Origin: Glycomyces amatae
GTDB taxonomy: Bacteria; Actinomycetota; Actinomycetes; Mycobacteriales; Micromonosporaceae
Length of the DNA stretch: 64,000 nt
Reading direction: 5' to 3'
Assembly (NCBI RefSeq): GCF_020991375.1
Contig: NZ_JAJLQZ010000005.1
Coordinates: forward strand, 248,001 to 312,000
The notes beneath the pieces were generated by a model that was given only the letters and a program-made list of their open reading frames with translations, was not told the DNA's origin and did no database searches. Each line of letters begins with the position of its first letter. The stretch's first letter is position 1. Made by a program: the position numbers and the translations under genes. Shown here one piece after another: positions 42,189 through 49,795 of the stretch.

Positions 42189-43112
42189 ATGCGCGAAGCC
42201 ACTCCGAACCCGCAGGACCACACCCGCCCCGCCGCCGACGACGCGTCCGTCCCCTTCGAGCAGGCCAAGCGCCTCGACGGGCGCGGCGACCACTGGTACG
42301 CCCGAGACCTCATGCCGCTCTTCGGCTTCCGCTCCTGGCAGCGGTTCAAGGACGCCGTGGACCGAGCCGCCGCCGCCTGCGCCATCACCGACGGCGACCC
42401 CGCCGCCGAGTTCGTGCCCGCCCCCGGCGCCCGCCCGGACTACCGGCTCACCAGGCGCGCCGCCGGCCTCATCGCCATGAGCGGCGACGCCCGCGACCCG
42501 CTCATCGCCGCCGCCCAGGCCTACTTCGCCCCCAAGGCCCCCGAGCCCGACGCCGTCGAGTCCCTCGACGAGATCGAGGTCGCCCGCAAGTACCTCGCGG
42601 CCCTCGAGGCCAAGCGGGACCTCCAGTCCAAGGTCGCCGACCTCGCGCCGTCCGCCGCGTCCTGGGAGGTGCTCGCCTCCGGCCGGGGCGACTTCTCGGT
42701 GTCCGACGCCGCGAAGATCCTCTCCCGCGACCCGTCCATCCAGATCGGACAGAACCGCCTCTTCGGGACCCTCGGCGCCCTCTCCTGGGCCTACCGCCAG
42801 CAGGGCGACCACTCCTGGCGCGCCTACCAGTCCGCCGTCAACGCCGGATGGCTCTCCGAGCTCCCGCAGTCCCACTCGCACCCCCGGAGCGGGAAGCGCG
42901 TGCTCGACCCGCCCCAGCTGCGCGTGACGGCCAAGGGCCTCGGCGAGCTGCGCCGCCGCCTCGGCGGCGACCGGGACGCGCCCATCGCGGGCGTGAACCC
43001 GCCCCGGCCCGAACCGGAGGGGACCCTGAACCGCCCCGAGGAGGCGCCGAACGCCGACCTGCCCCGGCGCGAACCCGGCCGCGCCCTGGGCCGCACCCTC
43101 GAATCCCGGTGA
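42189..43112 (+). CDS. Phage antirepressor-like protein (DinD/BRO-like N-terminus and KilAC domain)
   Basis: 307 residues. N-terminal part: DGRGDHWYARDLMPLFGF, then SWQRFKDAVDRAAAACAI, as in DinD/BRO-type domains. Then a coiled linker (EVARKYLAALEAKRDLQSKVADL) and a KilAC/ANT domain: GDFSVSDAAKILSRDP, IGQNRLFGTLGALSWAYRQ and LRVTAKGLGELRRRLGG. Such proteins inactivate phage repressors; hosts also keep them in defence or regulatory roles. Start chosen by GGAG at 42179-42182 and the promoter upstream. No other phage gene is near, so it is a lone domesticated or remnant gene. Confidence 0.75.
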   Translation: MREATPNPQDHTRPAADDASVPFEQAKRLDGRGDHWYARDLMPLFGFRSWQRFKDAVDRAAAACAITDGDPAAEFVPAPGARPDYRLTRRAAGLIAMSGDARDPLIAAAQAYFAPKAPEPDAVESLDEIEVARKYLAALEAKRDLQSKVADLAPSAASWEVLASGRGDFSVSDAAKILSRDPSIQIGQNRLFGTLGALSWAYRQQGDHSWRAYQSAVNAGWLSELPQSHSHPRSGKRVLDPPQLRVTAKGLGELRRRLGGDRDAPIAGVNPPRPEPEGTLNRPEEAPNADLPRREPGRALGRTLESR

Positions 43113-43119
43113 CGACCCC

Positions 43120-43141
43120 GGCCCCGGCTCCGGCCGGGGCC
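43120..43141 (+). terminator. Hairpin after antirepressor gene
   Basis: GGCCCCGG (43120-43127) pairs with CCGGGGCC (43134-43141), 6-nt loop, 7 bp after the stop. Confidence 0.5.
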
Positions 43142-43524
43142 GCCCCGGCGGCCGGTCGCCTCGGAACGCCGCGGAAGAGCGACGCCCCGAGGCGCCCGGA
43201 CCGCCGCCCGCACGAAGCCGCGGGGCACACGCTGACACGGCCGACTGCGCGCCGCCGGGCGCGGACGCTCTCGCGAAGCGGCGCGGCACACCCGCCTGCG
43301 GCGGTTGGACGCCGCCCCGCACGGGTACAGAAAGCCCATGCGAGGACCGCGGCGGTCCACCGGCGCTCCAGTGCCGGGCGGGCCCCGCCGCCCGCCCGCG
43401 GCGAGCGTCCCCCGCGAGGGCGCCCCGCCCGCGCGCACGTCCGGAGCGCTCCGCCCCGGAACCGGTCGTCCCCGAGCGATCGCCGACCGAGAGGCACGAA
43501 GCGACCGCCGACCAGGAGGTACTG
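43142..43524. other. Intergenic region without a recognisable gene
   Basis: About 380 bp. Frames are open on both strands because of base composition, but none has a start with a Shine-Dalgarno or a recognisable product, and no repeat or palindrome stands out. The last 30 bases hold the ribosome site AGGAGGT of the next gene. Confidence 0.5.
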
Positions 43525-45021
43525 ATGAGCACCGCGGCACCGAACGCCACCGTCGTCATCCCCGTCACCGGGGGCCTGCGCCTGCGAACCCTCCTGCTCG
43601 CGCTGGCCGCCGCCGACGGACCCGCGCCCGAGCGGCTGATCGTCGTCGACGACCGCCCCCGGCCCGGCCATCTCGACCTGCCGCCGCTCCCGTTCCCGCA
43701 CGAGGTGCTGCGCTCGCACGGCAAGGGCCCCGGCGCCGCGCGCAACCTCGGCTGGCGGGCGGCCGAGACCGAGTGGGTCGCCTTCCTCGACGAGGACGCC
43801 ATCCCCTCCCGCAGCTGGTTCGCCGACCTGGCCGCCGACCTCGCCGGCCTCGGCCCGAGGGACGCCGCCTCCCGGGGCCGCACCGCCCCCTCCCGCGCGA
43901 TCGGCCGCCGCCCCGCCGCCGAGGAGCGCGCCGTCGAACTCCACGAAGGCGCCCGCTGGGACACCGGCGACCTCGCCGTGCGCCGCGACGCCCTCCAGGC
44001 CGTCGGCGGCTTCGACGAGCGGTTCCGCCGGCCCTTCCGCGAGCATGTCGACCTGTGCCTGCGCCTGGCCGACGCGGGCTGGCACGTCGAGGAGGGCGCC
44101 CGCTCCTGCGAGCACCCCGCCCGGCCCCGCCCCTTCCTCGCCACCGTCCGCGACCAGGCCGGGAACACCGACAACGCGCTCATGCGCGCCAAGCACGGCC
44201 TCGACTGGCGCGACCGCAGCGGCGAGGAGCCCTCGCCGTTCGGCCACCACCTGGCCACCACCGCGCTCGGCGCGGCGGCCCTCTACGGCACGATCCGCCG
44301 CCAGCGCTGGGGCAAGGCCGCCGCGAGCGCCTGGGTGGCCCGCACCGGCCATCTCGTCGCCGAACGCGCCGAATCGGGCACGGCCTCGCCCGTCGAGCTC
44401 GCGGACATGGCCCTCTCCAGCGTCCTCATCCCGCCCGTCGCGCTCTTCTGGAACGTCGCCGGGACGGTCCGCCACCGCCGCGTGCGCAGGCCGGAGGCGG
44501 TCCTGTTCGTCCGCGACGGCACGCTCATCGCCGCGGGGGACGGGCAGGCGGACGTCGGCGTCACCCCGATGCCCGGCGCCGAGGCCGCGATCGCGCGCCT
44601 GCGCGCCGCGGGCGTGCCCTTCGGCCTCGTCGCGCCCTGCAACGGCGCCCGGCCCGGCCCGGACGGCACCGACGAGGTCGAACGCCGCGTGAGCGAACTC
44701 CTCGGCCCCTTCGGCACGCTCAGGACCGGCGCGGACACCGCCGATCCGAACGCGGGCATCGGCACCGCGACGGACGCCGACACCGCCGCGGAGGCCGAGC
44801 TCGTCACCGAGGCCGCCGCCGACCTGGGCGCCCGGCCCAAGCGCAGCGTCCTGATCGGCCACACCGGCGCCGACGTCGAAGCGGCCCTCGCCGCCGGGGC
44901 CCGGGCGATCCTGGTGCCCACCGAGCAGACGGAGCCCGCGGCGATCGCCGCGGCGCGCCGCCGCGCCTCGGTCGCCCGCGACCTGTGCGAAGCGGTCGAC
45001 CTGGCACTGGACGGACGCTGA
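43525..45021 (+). CDS. GT2 glycosyltransferase fused to a degenerate HAD-phosphatase domain
   Basis: 498 residues. The N-terminal GT-A domain (about 1-200) has TVVIPVTGG, LIVVDDRPRP, GPGAARNLGWRAAETEWVAF and the DxD-like LDEDA (89-91). The C-terminal domain (about 320-498) follows the GmhB-like HAD fold, but its catalytic residues are gone. The motif I nucleophile Asp is Val329 in LFVRDGTL, and the Asp of the late GDTGAD motif is His446 in IGHTGAD. Actinomycete GT2-HAD fusions normally keep both. So sugar transfer is likely intact while the phosphatase part is probably structural. AGGAGGT is 5-6 nt before the ATG. Confidence 0.78.
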   Translation: MSTAAPNATVVIPVTGGLRLRTLLLALAAADGPAPERLIVVDDRPRPGHLDLPPLPFPHEVLRSHGKGPGAARNLGWRAAETEWVAFLDEDAIPSRSWFADLAADLAGLGPRDAASRGRTAPSRAIGRRPAAEERAVELHEGARWDTGDLAVRRDALQAVGGFDERFRRPFREHVDLCLRLADAGWHVEEGARSCEHPARPRPFLATVRDQAGNTDNALMRAKHGLDWRDRSGEEPSPFGHHLATTALGAAALYGTIRRQRWGKAAASAWVARTGHLVAERAESGTASPVELADMALSSVLIPPVALFWNVAGTVRHRRVRRPEAVLFVRDGTLIAAGDGQADVGVTPMPGAEAAIARLRAAGVPFGLVAPCNGARPGPDGTDEVERRVSELLGPFGTLRTGADTADPNAGIGTATDADTAAEAELVTEAAADLGARPKRSVLIGHTGADVEAALAAGARAILVPTEQTEPAAIAAARRRASVARDLCEAVDLALDGR

Positions 45022-45136
45022 GGTTCCCGAACACCGGCGGCCGGACGATGAGGTCCGCACCGCTCCGCCGTGCCCCACGGTGCACGCGGCCGAAACGCGC
45101 AGACCCTGCGCGGCGCCGCCGCCCTCGAACGACGAG

Positions 45137-45172
45137 GCGGCCGGACGGCCCCCAGTCGGGCCGCCCGGCCGC
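45137..45172 (+). terminator. Hairpin downstream of GT2-HAD gene
   Basis: Arms 45137-45151 and 45158-45172 (one A-C mismatch) form a 15-bp stem with a 6-nt loop, between the GT gene and the IS481 remnant. Confidence 0.55.
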
Positions 45173-45187
45173 GCTGCCGAAGCCGCG

Positions 45188-45376
45188 CTAGACGTGATGT
45201 CCAGGGAGGTCGGTCGGTGGGATGACCGGCGGCAGGCCCCCGATGTCGGAGCGGGCTCGGCGGCGATGGCAGTAGCGGAGCCGCTCCGGTAGGGCCGCTC
45301 GGCGTTCGGTTTCTGACGGGTAGTGGTGGGCATAGGTCCAGCCGTCGGCGAGGGTGCGGTGGATCGATCCTGCCAT
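45188..45376 (-). pseudogene. IS481-family transposase remnant (C-terminal ~60 residues)
   Basis: The minus strand encodes HRTLADGWTYAHHYPSETER, then RAALPERLRYCHRRRARSDIGG, then LPPVIPPTDLPGHHV and a TAG stop. This follows the conserved end of IS481 transposases (NRTLxxxWAYAxxYxSExxRRxALxxWLxxYNxHRPHxxLGGxPPxxRxxNLxGxY in pattern). The YNHHRPH block is degraded to YCHRRRARS. The residues before HRTLADGW do not match the DDE domain, so the 5' part is gone. No flanking inverted repeat was found. It is a dead fragment. Confidence 0.75.
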
Positions 45377-45675
45377 CGGTTCGCGGCCGGCAGGGCCGGG
45401 TCCGTCTGTTCGCTCGCGAGGCGGAGGGAAGCCCGGTTGCCGGTGCGGTGGCCGGGATTTCCGGCGACGCGGTGAGCGGGCGGCCGGTCGCCGCTGCGCG
45501 GCGCCCGGCCCGGGTTGGCGGTCGGCCATGGGGGAGTGGGCCGGATTCGGCGGCCGTGCCGCGCCGTACCGCGCATACGGTGAGCGCTTATGTACGAAAT
45601 TGCCCCTTTAATCTTTTAAGAAACCATGTTAATCTCAGCCCCACTCCGCAAGGTCGCACCATTTGGAGGTTTTCC

Positions 45676-46896
45676 ATGGTTTCGCGAAGAGCGATGATCA
45701 CCCTCACCGCCGCCGCGGGCGCGGTCGCCGCGAGCTCCCCCTGGTGGCGCTCGTTCGGCGTCCCGAGCGCCTCGGCCGCACCATCCACATGCGAGCTCGC
45801 GCTCGTGAACGACACCGACACCGGCGCCGTCAACGCCTACGTCACCGGCCGCGAGTTCGGCACCGACCGCATGATGCTCCTGCGCGCGGGCGGGCAGGGC
45901 CCGTACTACATCCAGGAGCCCGGCGCGCCGAACACCCCGCTCCCGGTCGACGCCGCGATCCCGCTCGGATCGCCCGGCTCGACCGTGACGGTCACGCTGC
46001 CGCGCATGTACGGCGCCCGCGTCTACTTCGTCCGCGAGTCCACACTCGAGTTCTTCGTCAACCCCGGGCCCGCGCTGGTCGAGCCCGCCCTCCACAACGA
46101 GGCCGACGCCAACTTCGGCAAGATCGTCTCGTTCTGCGAGTTCACCTTCAACGACGTGCAGCTGTTCGCCAACGTCAGCTACGTCGACCTCGTCACCGCC
46201 CTCCCCATCGGGATGCGGCTCCAGGGCGACGGCGACCACTCCGTGGCGCCGCTGCCGCACGGCGCGGTCGAGGCGATCGCCGCCGAGCTCGAGGCCCAGG
46301 CGGGCCGCGACGGCCAGCCCTGGGGCGACCTGGTGATGCACGGCGACTCCGGCATCCTGCGCGTCATGTCCCCGCAGAACATCATGGCCCCCCACGTGGG
46401 CCAGCCGGACATGCCGTTCGCCGACTACTGGAACGGCTACGCCGACCAGGTGTGGGAGAAGTACCGCGGCACCGACCTGCGCATCGACCTCCAGGGCGGG
46501 CGCGGGGTCCTCACCGGCCGCGTCAACGGCGACAACCTCGTCTTCAACGACGGCTCCACGTTCGCCAAGCCCGGCTCCTGGGACGTCTTCACCTGCAACC
46601 ACGGGCCCTTCGCGAACATCCCCTCCGACTCGGAGGCGAAGAAGGGCGCCCTGGCGCGGCTCGCGGCGGCGTTCAACCGCAGCACCGTCCACAGCCACGC
46701 CGACCAGCCGAACGGCCCCGGCGTCGCCGACTTCTACGACAACGAGGTCACCAACCACTACGCCCGCGCGGTGCACGCGAACTCGCCGATCGGGTACGCC
46801 TTCCCGTACGACGACGTGACCCCGGACGGCACCCCGGACCAGTCCGGCGTCGCCTTCGACGGCAACCCGACCAGGTGGACGCTCACGGTCACGTGA
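45676..46896 (+). CDS. Secreted GH64 endo-beta-1,3-glucanase
   Basis: 406 residues. Twin-arginine-like signal (MVSRRAMITLTAAAGAVAAS) to about residue 35, then the GH64 fold: MYGARVYFVRE, FFVNPGPALVEPA, and the catalytic stretch with Glu155 (SFCEFTFND) and Asp171 (NVSYVDLV). Their 16-residue spacing matches the Glu154/Asp170 pair I recall from the laminaripentaose-producing Streptomyces matensis enzyme. It would cut beta-1,3-glucan to pentaose outside the cell. TTGGAGGT precedes the ATG, and an AT-rich tract at 45590-45650 probably holds the promoter. No extra carbohydrate-binding module is present. Confidence 0.88.
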   Translation: MVSRRAMITLTAAAGAVAASSPWWRSFGVPSASAAPSTCELALVNDTDTGAVNAYVTGREFGTDRMMLLRAGGQGPYYIQEPGAPNTPLPVDAAIPLGSPGSTVTVTLPRMYGARVYFVRESTLEFFVNPGPALVEPALHNEADANFGKIVSFCEFTFNDVQLFANVSYVDLVTALPIGMRLQGDGDHSVAPLPHGAVEAIAAELEAQAGRDGQPWGDLVMHGDSGILRVMSPQNIMAPHVGQPDMPFADYWNGYADQVWEKYRGTDLRIDLQGGRGVLTGRVNGDNLVFNDGSTFAKPGSWDVFTCNHGPFANIPSDSEAKKGALARLAAAFNRSTVHSHADQPNGPGVADFYDNEVTNHYARAVHANSPIGYAFPYDDVTPDGTPDQSGVAFDGNPTRWTLTVT

Positions 46897-46927
46897 GAGA
46901 GCGCTCCCTGAGCCGCTGAGCCCGACG

Positions 46928-46958
46928 ATCGGGCCGCACCCCCGTAGTGCGGCCCGAT
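46928..46958 (+). terminator. Intrinsic terminator after GH64 gene
   Basis: ATCGGGCCGCAC (46928-46939) pairs perfectly with GTGCGGCCCGAT (46947-46958), 7-nt loop, followed by TTTCAT and an AT-rich tract. Confidence 0.75.
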
Positions 46959-47004
46959 TTCATGTCATTTATTCATGTCTGAGGATTGATATATCGGGCA
47001 CGAG

Positions 47005-49362
47005 TTACGGCCCGTAGACCTCCAGTTCCGAGACCTGGCCGGCTGGCCAGGCCATGTTGCCGGTGAACGTCAGCCGCAGGTGGCGGACCTCGGTCGGGTC
47101 GAACTCGATCACGACGGTGTTGCCGCTCGCCGGGTCGAACCGGTACTCGGCGGCGCCGAGGATCGTGCCGTACTGCGATCCGTCCACCGAGCCCGCGACC
47201 GCGACCGTCTGCGTCCGGGCCTCCCAGGCCGCGACCGGCGGCAGCGAGAGCTCGACGCGGCCCGCCTCCCGCACCTGCCCGAGGTCGACGGTGAGCGTCT
47301 GCGGGAAGGCGTGGTTCACGCTCTCCCAGTAGGTGCTCGGGTTCCCGTCCACGGCGTTGGCGGCGGTGTAGACGTCGGCGTGGCCGCTCGCGGTGACCGA
47401 CCTGCCGAGGGCCAGGTTGCCGCCCTCGCCGGGGTCGGTCGGCTCCTCGGTGGGCTCCTCCGTCGGGTCGGTGGGCTCACCGGTCGGGTCCTCACCGCCG
47501 GGCAGGTCGGGCTCGGGGAACGGCCCGCAGTAGGTGTCCGGCAGCTGCTCGTTCCAGCCCGAGTTGCCCGGGCCCTGGTCGATGACCAGGTTCGACAGGC
47601 ACGCGTAGACCGGCTCCTCGAACCCGATCCTCGTCGCGGTGACGTTCGAGGCCGCGACTTCGGCGGGGTCGTTGAACTGGAACGCGAACGTGCCGGTCCC
47701 GTCGATGCGCACATCGTCGAGCACGACGCCCTTCGTGGTCCCGGAGACGAAGTGGACCGCGGCGTAGGTCGAGTCGATGATGTCGGTGTCGGTGACATTG
47801 ATGGTGGCTCTGTTGATGTCGCCGTTGCGGGCGTCGAACCACAGGGCCCCGACCGGGAACGGCCAGTTGTAGTCGGTGTTGCCGGTGCGGATGAGCGTGT
47901 TGCGCGCCAAGGTGAACACGCCCTGCACGTCGGTGCCGTTCCCGGCGTCCACGCCCGGGTAGCGGTTCCCGACGTGGATGCCGCCGCCGTTGGTCAAAGT
48001 GTCGGCCACGACGTTGTCCGAGACGGTGATGTCCTTGCCGCCGTAGATCGCGATCCCGTTGGCGAGGATCGGCAGCAGCACCGTGTTGCCGGTGAACGAG
48101 TTCCCGACGTTGTTGACCCCCTCGGCCCACATGGCGAGCCCGTCGTCGCCGGTGTTGCGGATGAACGAGTTCTCCACGCTGGAGTTCGTGACGCCGATGT
48201 GGAAGTTCACCGCGTCGGCGGTCAGGTCGAGCATCCTGGTGTCGCGGATGTGGAAGCCGTCCATCGGGCCGTCCATCCAGGCCGCGACCTTGACGTGCTG
48301 GATCCACAGGTTCTCGACCAGCGAGTCGCTCATGGCGCCGCCGATCGCGTTGACCTGGTCGCCGTCGACGCGCTCGGTGATCTCGCCGAGGATCGCGAAG
48401 TCGCGCAGCACGACCCCGGTGCTGGGGCCGCCGTCGCGCACGTACTTGCCGTAGAACCCGGCCGCCTTGGAGCGGTCGGTGGGGTGGCGGCCGGTGACCT
48501 CGGAGTACCACGGCCCGGCGCCGCGCACCGTGACCTGGTCGACGATCACGTGGTCGTAGAGCAGGAACTCGCCTTCGGGGATCCAGACCTCGGCGCCCTG
48601 CGCCTTCCCGGCGTCCACGGCCGCCTGGAACGCGGCCGTGGCGTCGCTCCGCCCGGTCGGGTCGGCCCCGAAGTCCACTACGGACAGCGAGCCGGCGGGC
48701 CGCGCGACCGGCTCGGGGACCTCCTCGAAGTCGGCCAGGTCGATGGTGAACGCCGAGGCGGCCGCGGTCGAGGAGACCTGGACCCGCACGGTCGTCCCGG
48801 CGTCGAGGGTCCGGTCGAAGACGGTGCGCACGTGGTCGTAGAAGTGGTGCGCCCCGCCCGCGCCGGGGTCGTTGGTGAACGGGTAGGAGCCGTAGAACCA
48901 GCCGTAGCGGGAGGTCAGCGGCAGTTCCTGGACCTCGGCCCCGTCGACGAGCAGGTCGATCGGCGCGTCGATCCCGGTGCCCTGCGCGCTGTCGGGGATC
49001 GAGTAGCGCAGGGTCATCGCGTCGGCCGGGGCGGTCAGCGTGAACTCGACGTACTCGCCGACCGCGTCCAGGGTGACGGCCTGGCGGCCCGAGGCCTCGG
49101 CCGGGAGCGTCCTGTAGGTGCTGTCGGGGCCGATGAGGGTGCCGTTGTGGGCGGCGTTCTCGGCCTCGATCTCGTAGAACGGCACTTCGGCGCCGCGTCC
49201 TTCGACGTCGAGTGCGGAGGGCGCGGGCGCGGCGGCGGCCCCGTCCGGTTCGGCGGCGGCGATCGCGGTCGCGGTGAGCGCGCCCGCGCCGACGGCGAGG
49301 GCGGCGGCGAACGGGACGGCCCGCCTGGCCAGGCGCCTTCGGGTTGCGTTGTGTTCCTTCAT
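47005..49362 (-). CDS. Secreted GH87 alpha-1,3-glucanase (mycodextranase type) with discoidin-like C-terminal module
   Basis: 785 residues. Signal peptide about 1-37. An N-terminal CBM-like beta-sandwich (about 60-215, YEIEAENAAHNGTLIGP) is followed by a right-handed beta-helix domain (about 225-600) and a Pro/Thr/Glu linker. A C-terminal F5/8 (discoidin) module follows (about 655-785). In the helix, Asp383 (TADAVNFH) and Asp406/Asp407 (NTGDDGLAMW) are spaced 23 and 24 residues apart. That is the spacing of the three catalytic aspartates I recall for GH87 alpha-1,3-glucanases. It would hydrolyse alpha-1,3-glucan of fungal walls or mutan. It is convergent with GH64. Upstream is an elaborate inverted-repeat operator region. 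Confidence 0.78.
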   Translation of the reverse strand: MKEHNATRRRLARRAVPFAAALAVGAGALTATAIAAAEPDGAAAAPAPSALDVEGRGAEVPFYEIEAENAAHNGTLIGPDSTYRTLPAEASGRQAVTLDAVGEYVEFTLTAPADAMTLRYSIPDSAQGTGIDAPIDLLVDGAEVQELPLTSRYGWFYGSYPFTNDPGAGGAHHFYDHVRTVFDRTLDAGTTVRVQVSSTAAASAFTIDLADFEEVPEPVARPAGSLSVVDFGADPTGRSDATAAFQAAVDAGKAQGAEVWIPEGEFLLYDHVIVDQVTVRGAGPWYSEVTGRHPTDRSKAAGFYGKYVRDGGPSTGVVLRDFAILGEITERVDGDQVNAIGGAMSDSLVENLWIQHVKVAAWMDGPMDGFHIRDTRMLDLTADAVNFHIGVTNSSVENSFIRNTGDDGLAMWAEGVNNVGNSFTGNTVLLPILANGIAIYGGKDITVSDNVVADTLTNGGGIHVGNRYPGVDAGNGTDVQGVFTLARNTLIRTGNTDYNWPFPVGALWFDARNGDINRATINVTDTDIIDSTYAAVHFVSGTTKGVVLDDVRIDGTGTFAFQFNDPAEVAASNVTATRIGFEEPVYACLSNLVIDQGPGNSGWNEQLPDTYCGPFPEPDLPGGEDPTGEPTDPTEEPTEEPTDPGEGGNLALGRSVTASGHADVYTAANAVDGNPSTYWESVNHAFPQTLTVDLGQVREAGRVELSLPPVAAWEARTQTVAVAGSVDGSQYGTILGAAEYRFDPASGNTVVIEFDPTEVRHLRLTFTGNMAWPAGQVSELEVYGP

Positions 49363-49520
49363 GGTCGGGTCACGGTGTCCTTCCGGGATCGGTGACGGGG
49401 TCTCGGTGTCGACGGTTCGGTCGCGGCGCCGGGTGCCGGCGGGGCCGGGGCGCTCCGGCCCGAGGGGGCCGGACTCGCCGGGTACCGGCTGCTTCTCGAT
49501 GCGTCCGGGCGCGTCGACCG

Positions 49521-49590
49521 TCAGCGCTCATGCCACCGGATGCAAGGCAAGCGGTGGCATAAGCGCTGATGAAACTAGGTTTAGCGCTAT
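49521..49590. promoter_or_regulatory. Long inverted repeat with AGCGCT operators upstream of GH87
   Basis: TCAGCGCT-C-ATGCCACCG (49521-49538) is mirrored by CGGTGGCAT-A-AGCGCTGA (49552-49569), a 17-pair stem with one mismatch and 13 bp between arms. A third AGCGCT lies at 49583-49588. AGCGCT centres are usual in LacI-family operators. They sit 160-225 bp before the GH87 start; the rest of 49363-49795 has no gene. Confidence 0.55.
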
Positions 49591-49725
49591 ACCTTTGATT
49601 GAGGAGCTTAATCCCTCATGTCCGAGTTGTCAACGATGGATTTCAATTGACCGATGGAATCGAGAGGGCCCGCGGCCGCCGGCCTCGTCCATGCACCGCC
49701 GACCCGCCTGCCCGGCAACGCGAAA

Positions 49726-49755
49726 CGGCCGCGAGCGCCGAAGCGCCCGCGGCCG
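49726..49755 (-). terminator. Hairpin downstream of BNR glycosidase
   Basis: Arms 49726-49738 and 49743-49755 (one A-C mismatch) with a CGAA tetraloop-type loop, 40 bp past the stop of the minus-strand gene. Confidence 0.55.
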
Positions 49756-49795
49756 CCGCCGAGCGGTCGATGCGGGATTCCGGGCCGGGCCCGGC

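Noticed and set aside
46981-47000. GATATATCGG near 46990 as a copy of the CBM2 promoter palindrome
   Set aside because: It lies between convergent gene ends and is only a half match; likely chance in AT-rich DNA.
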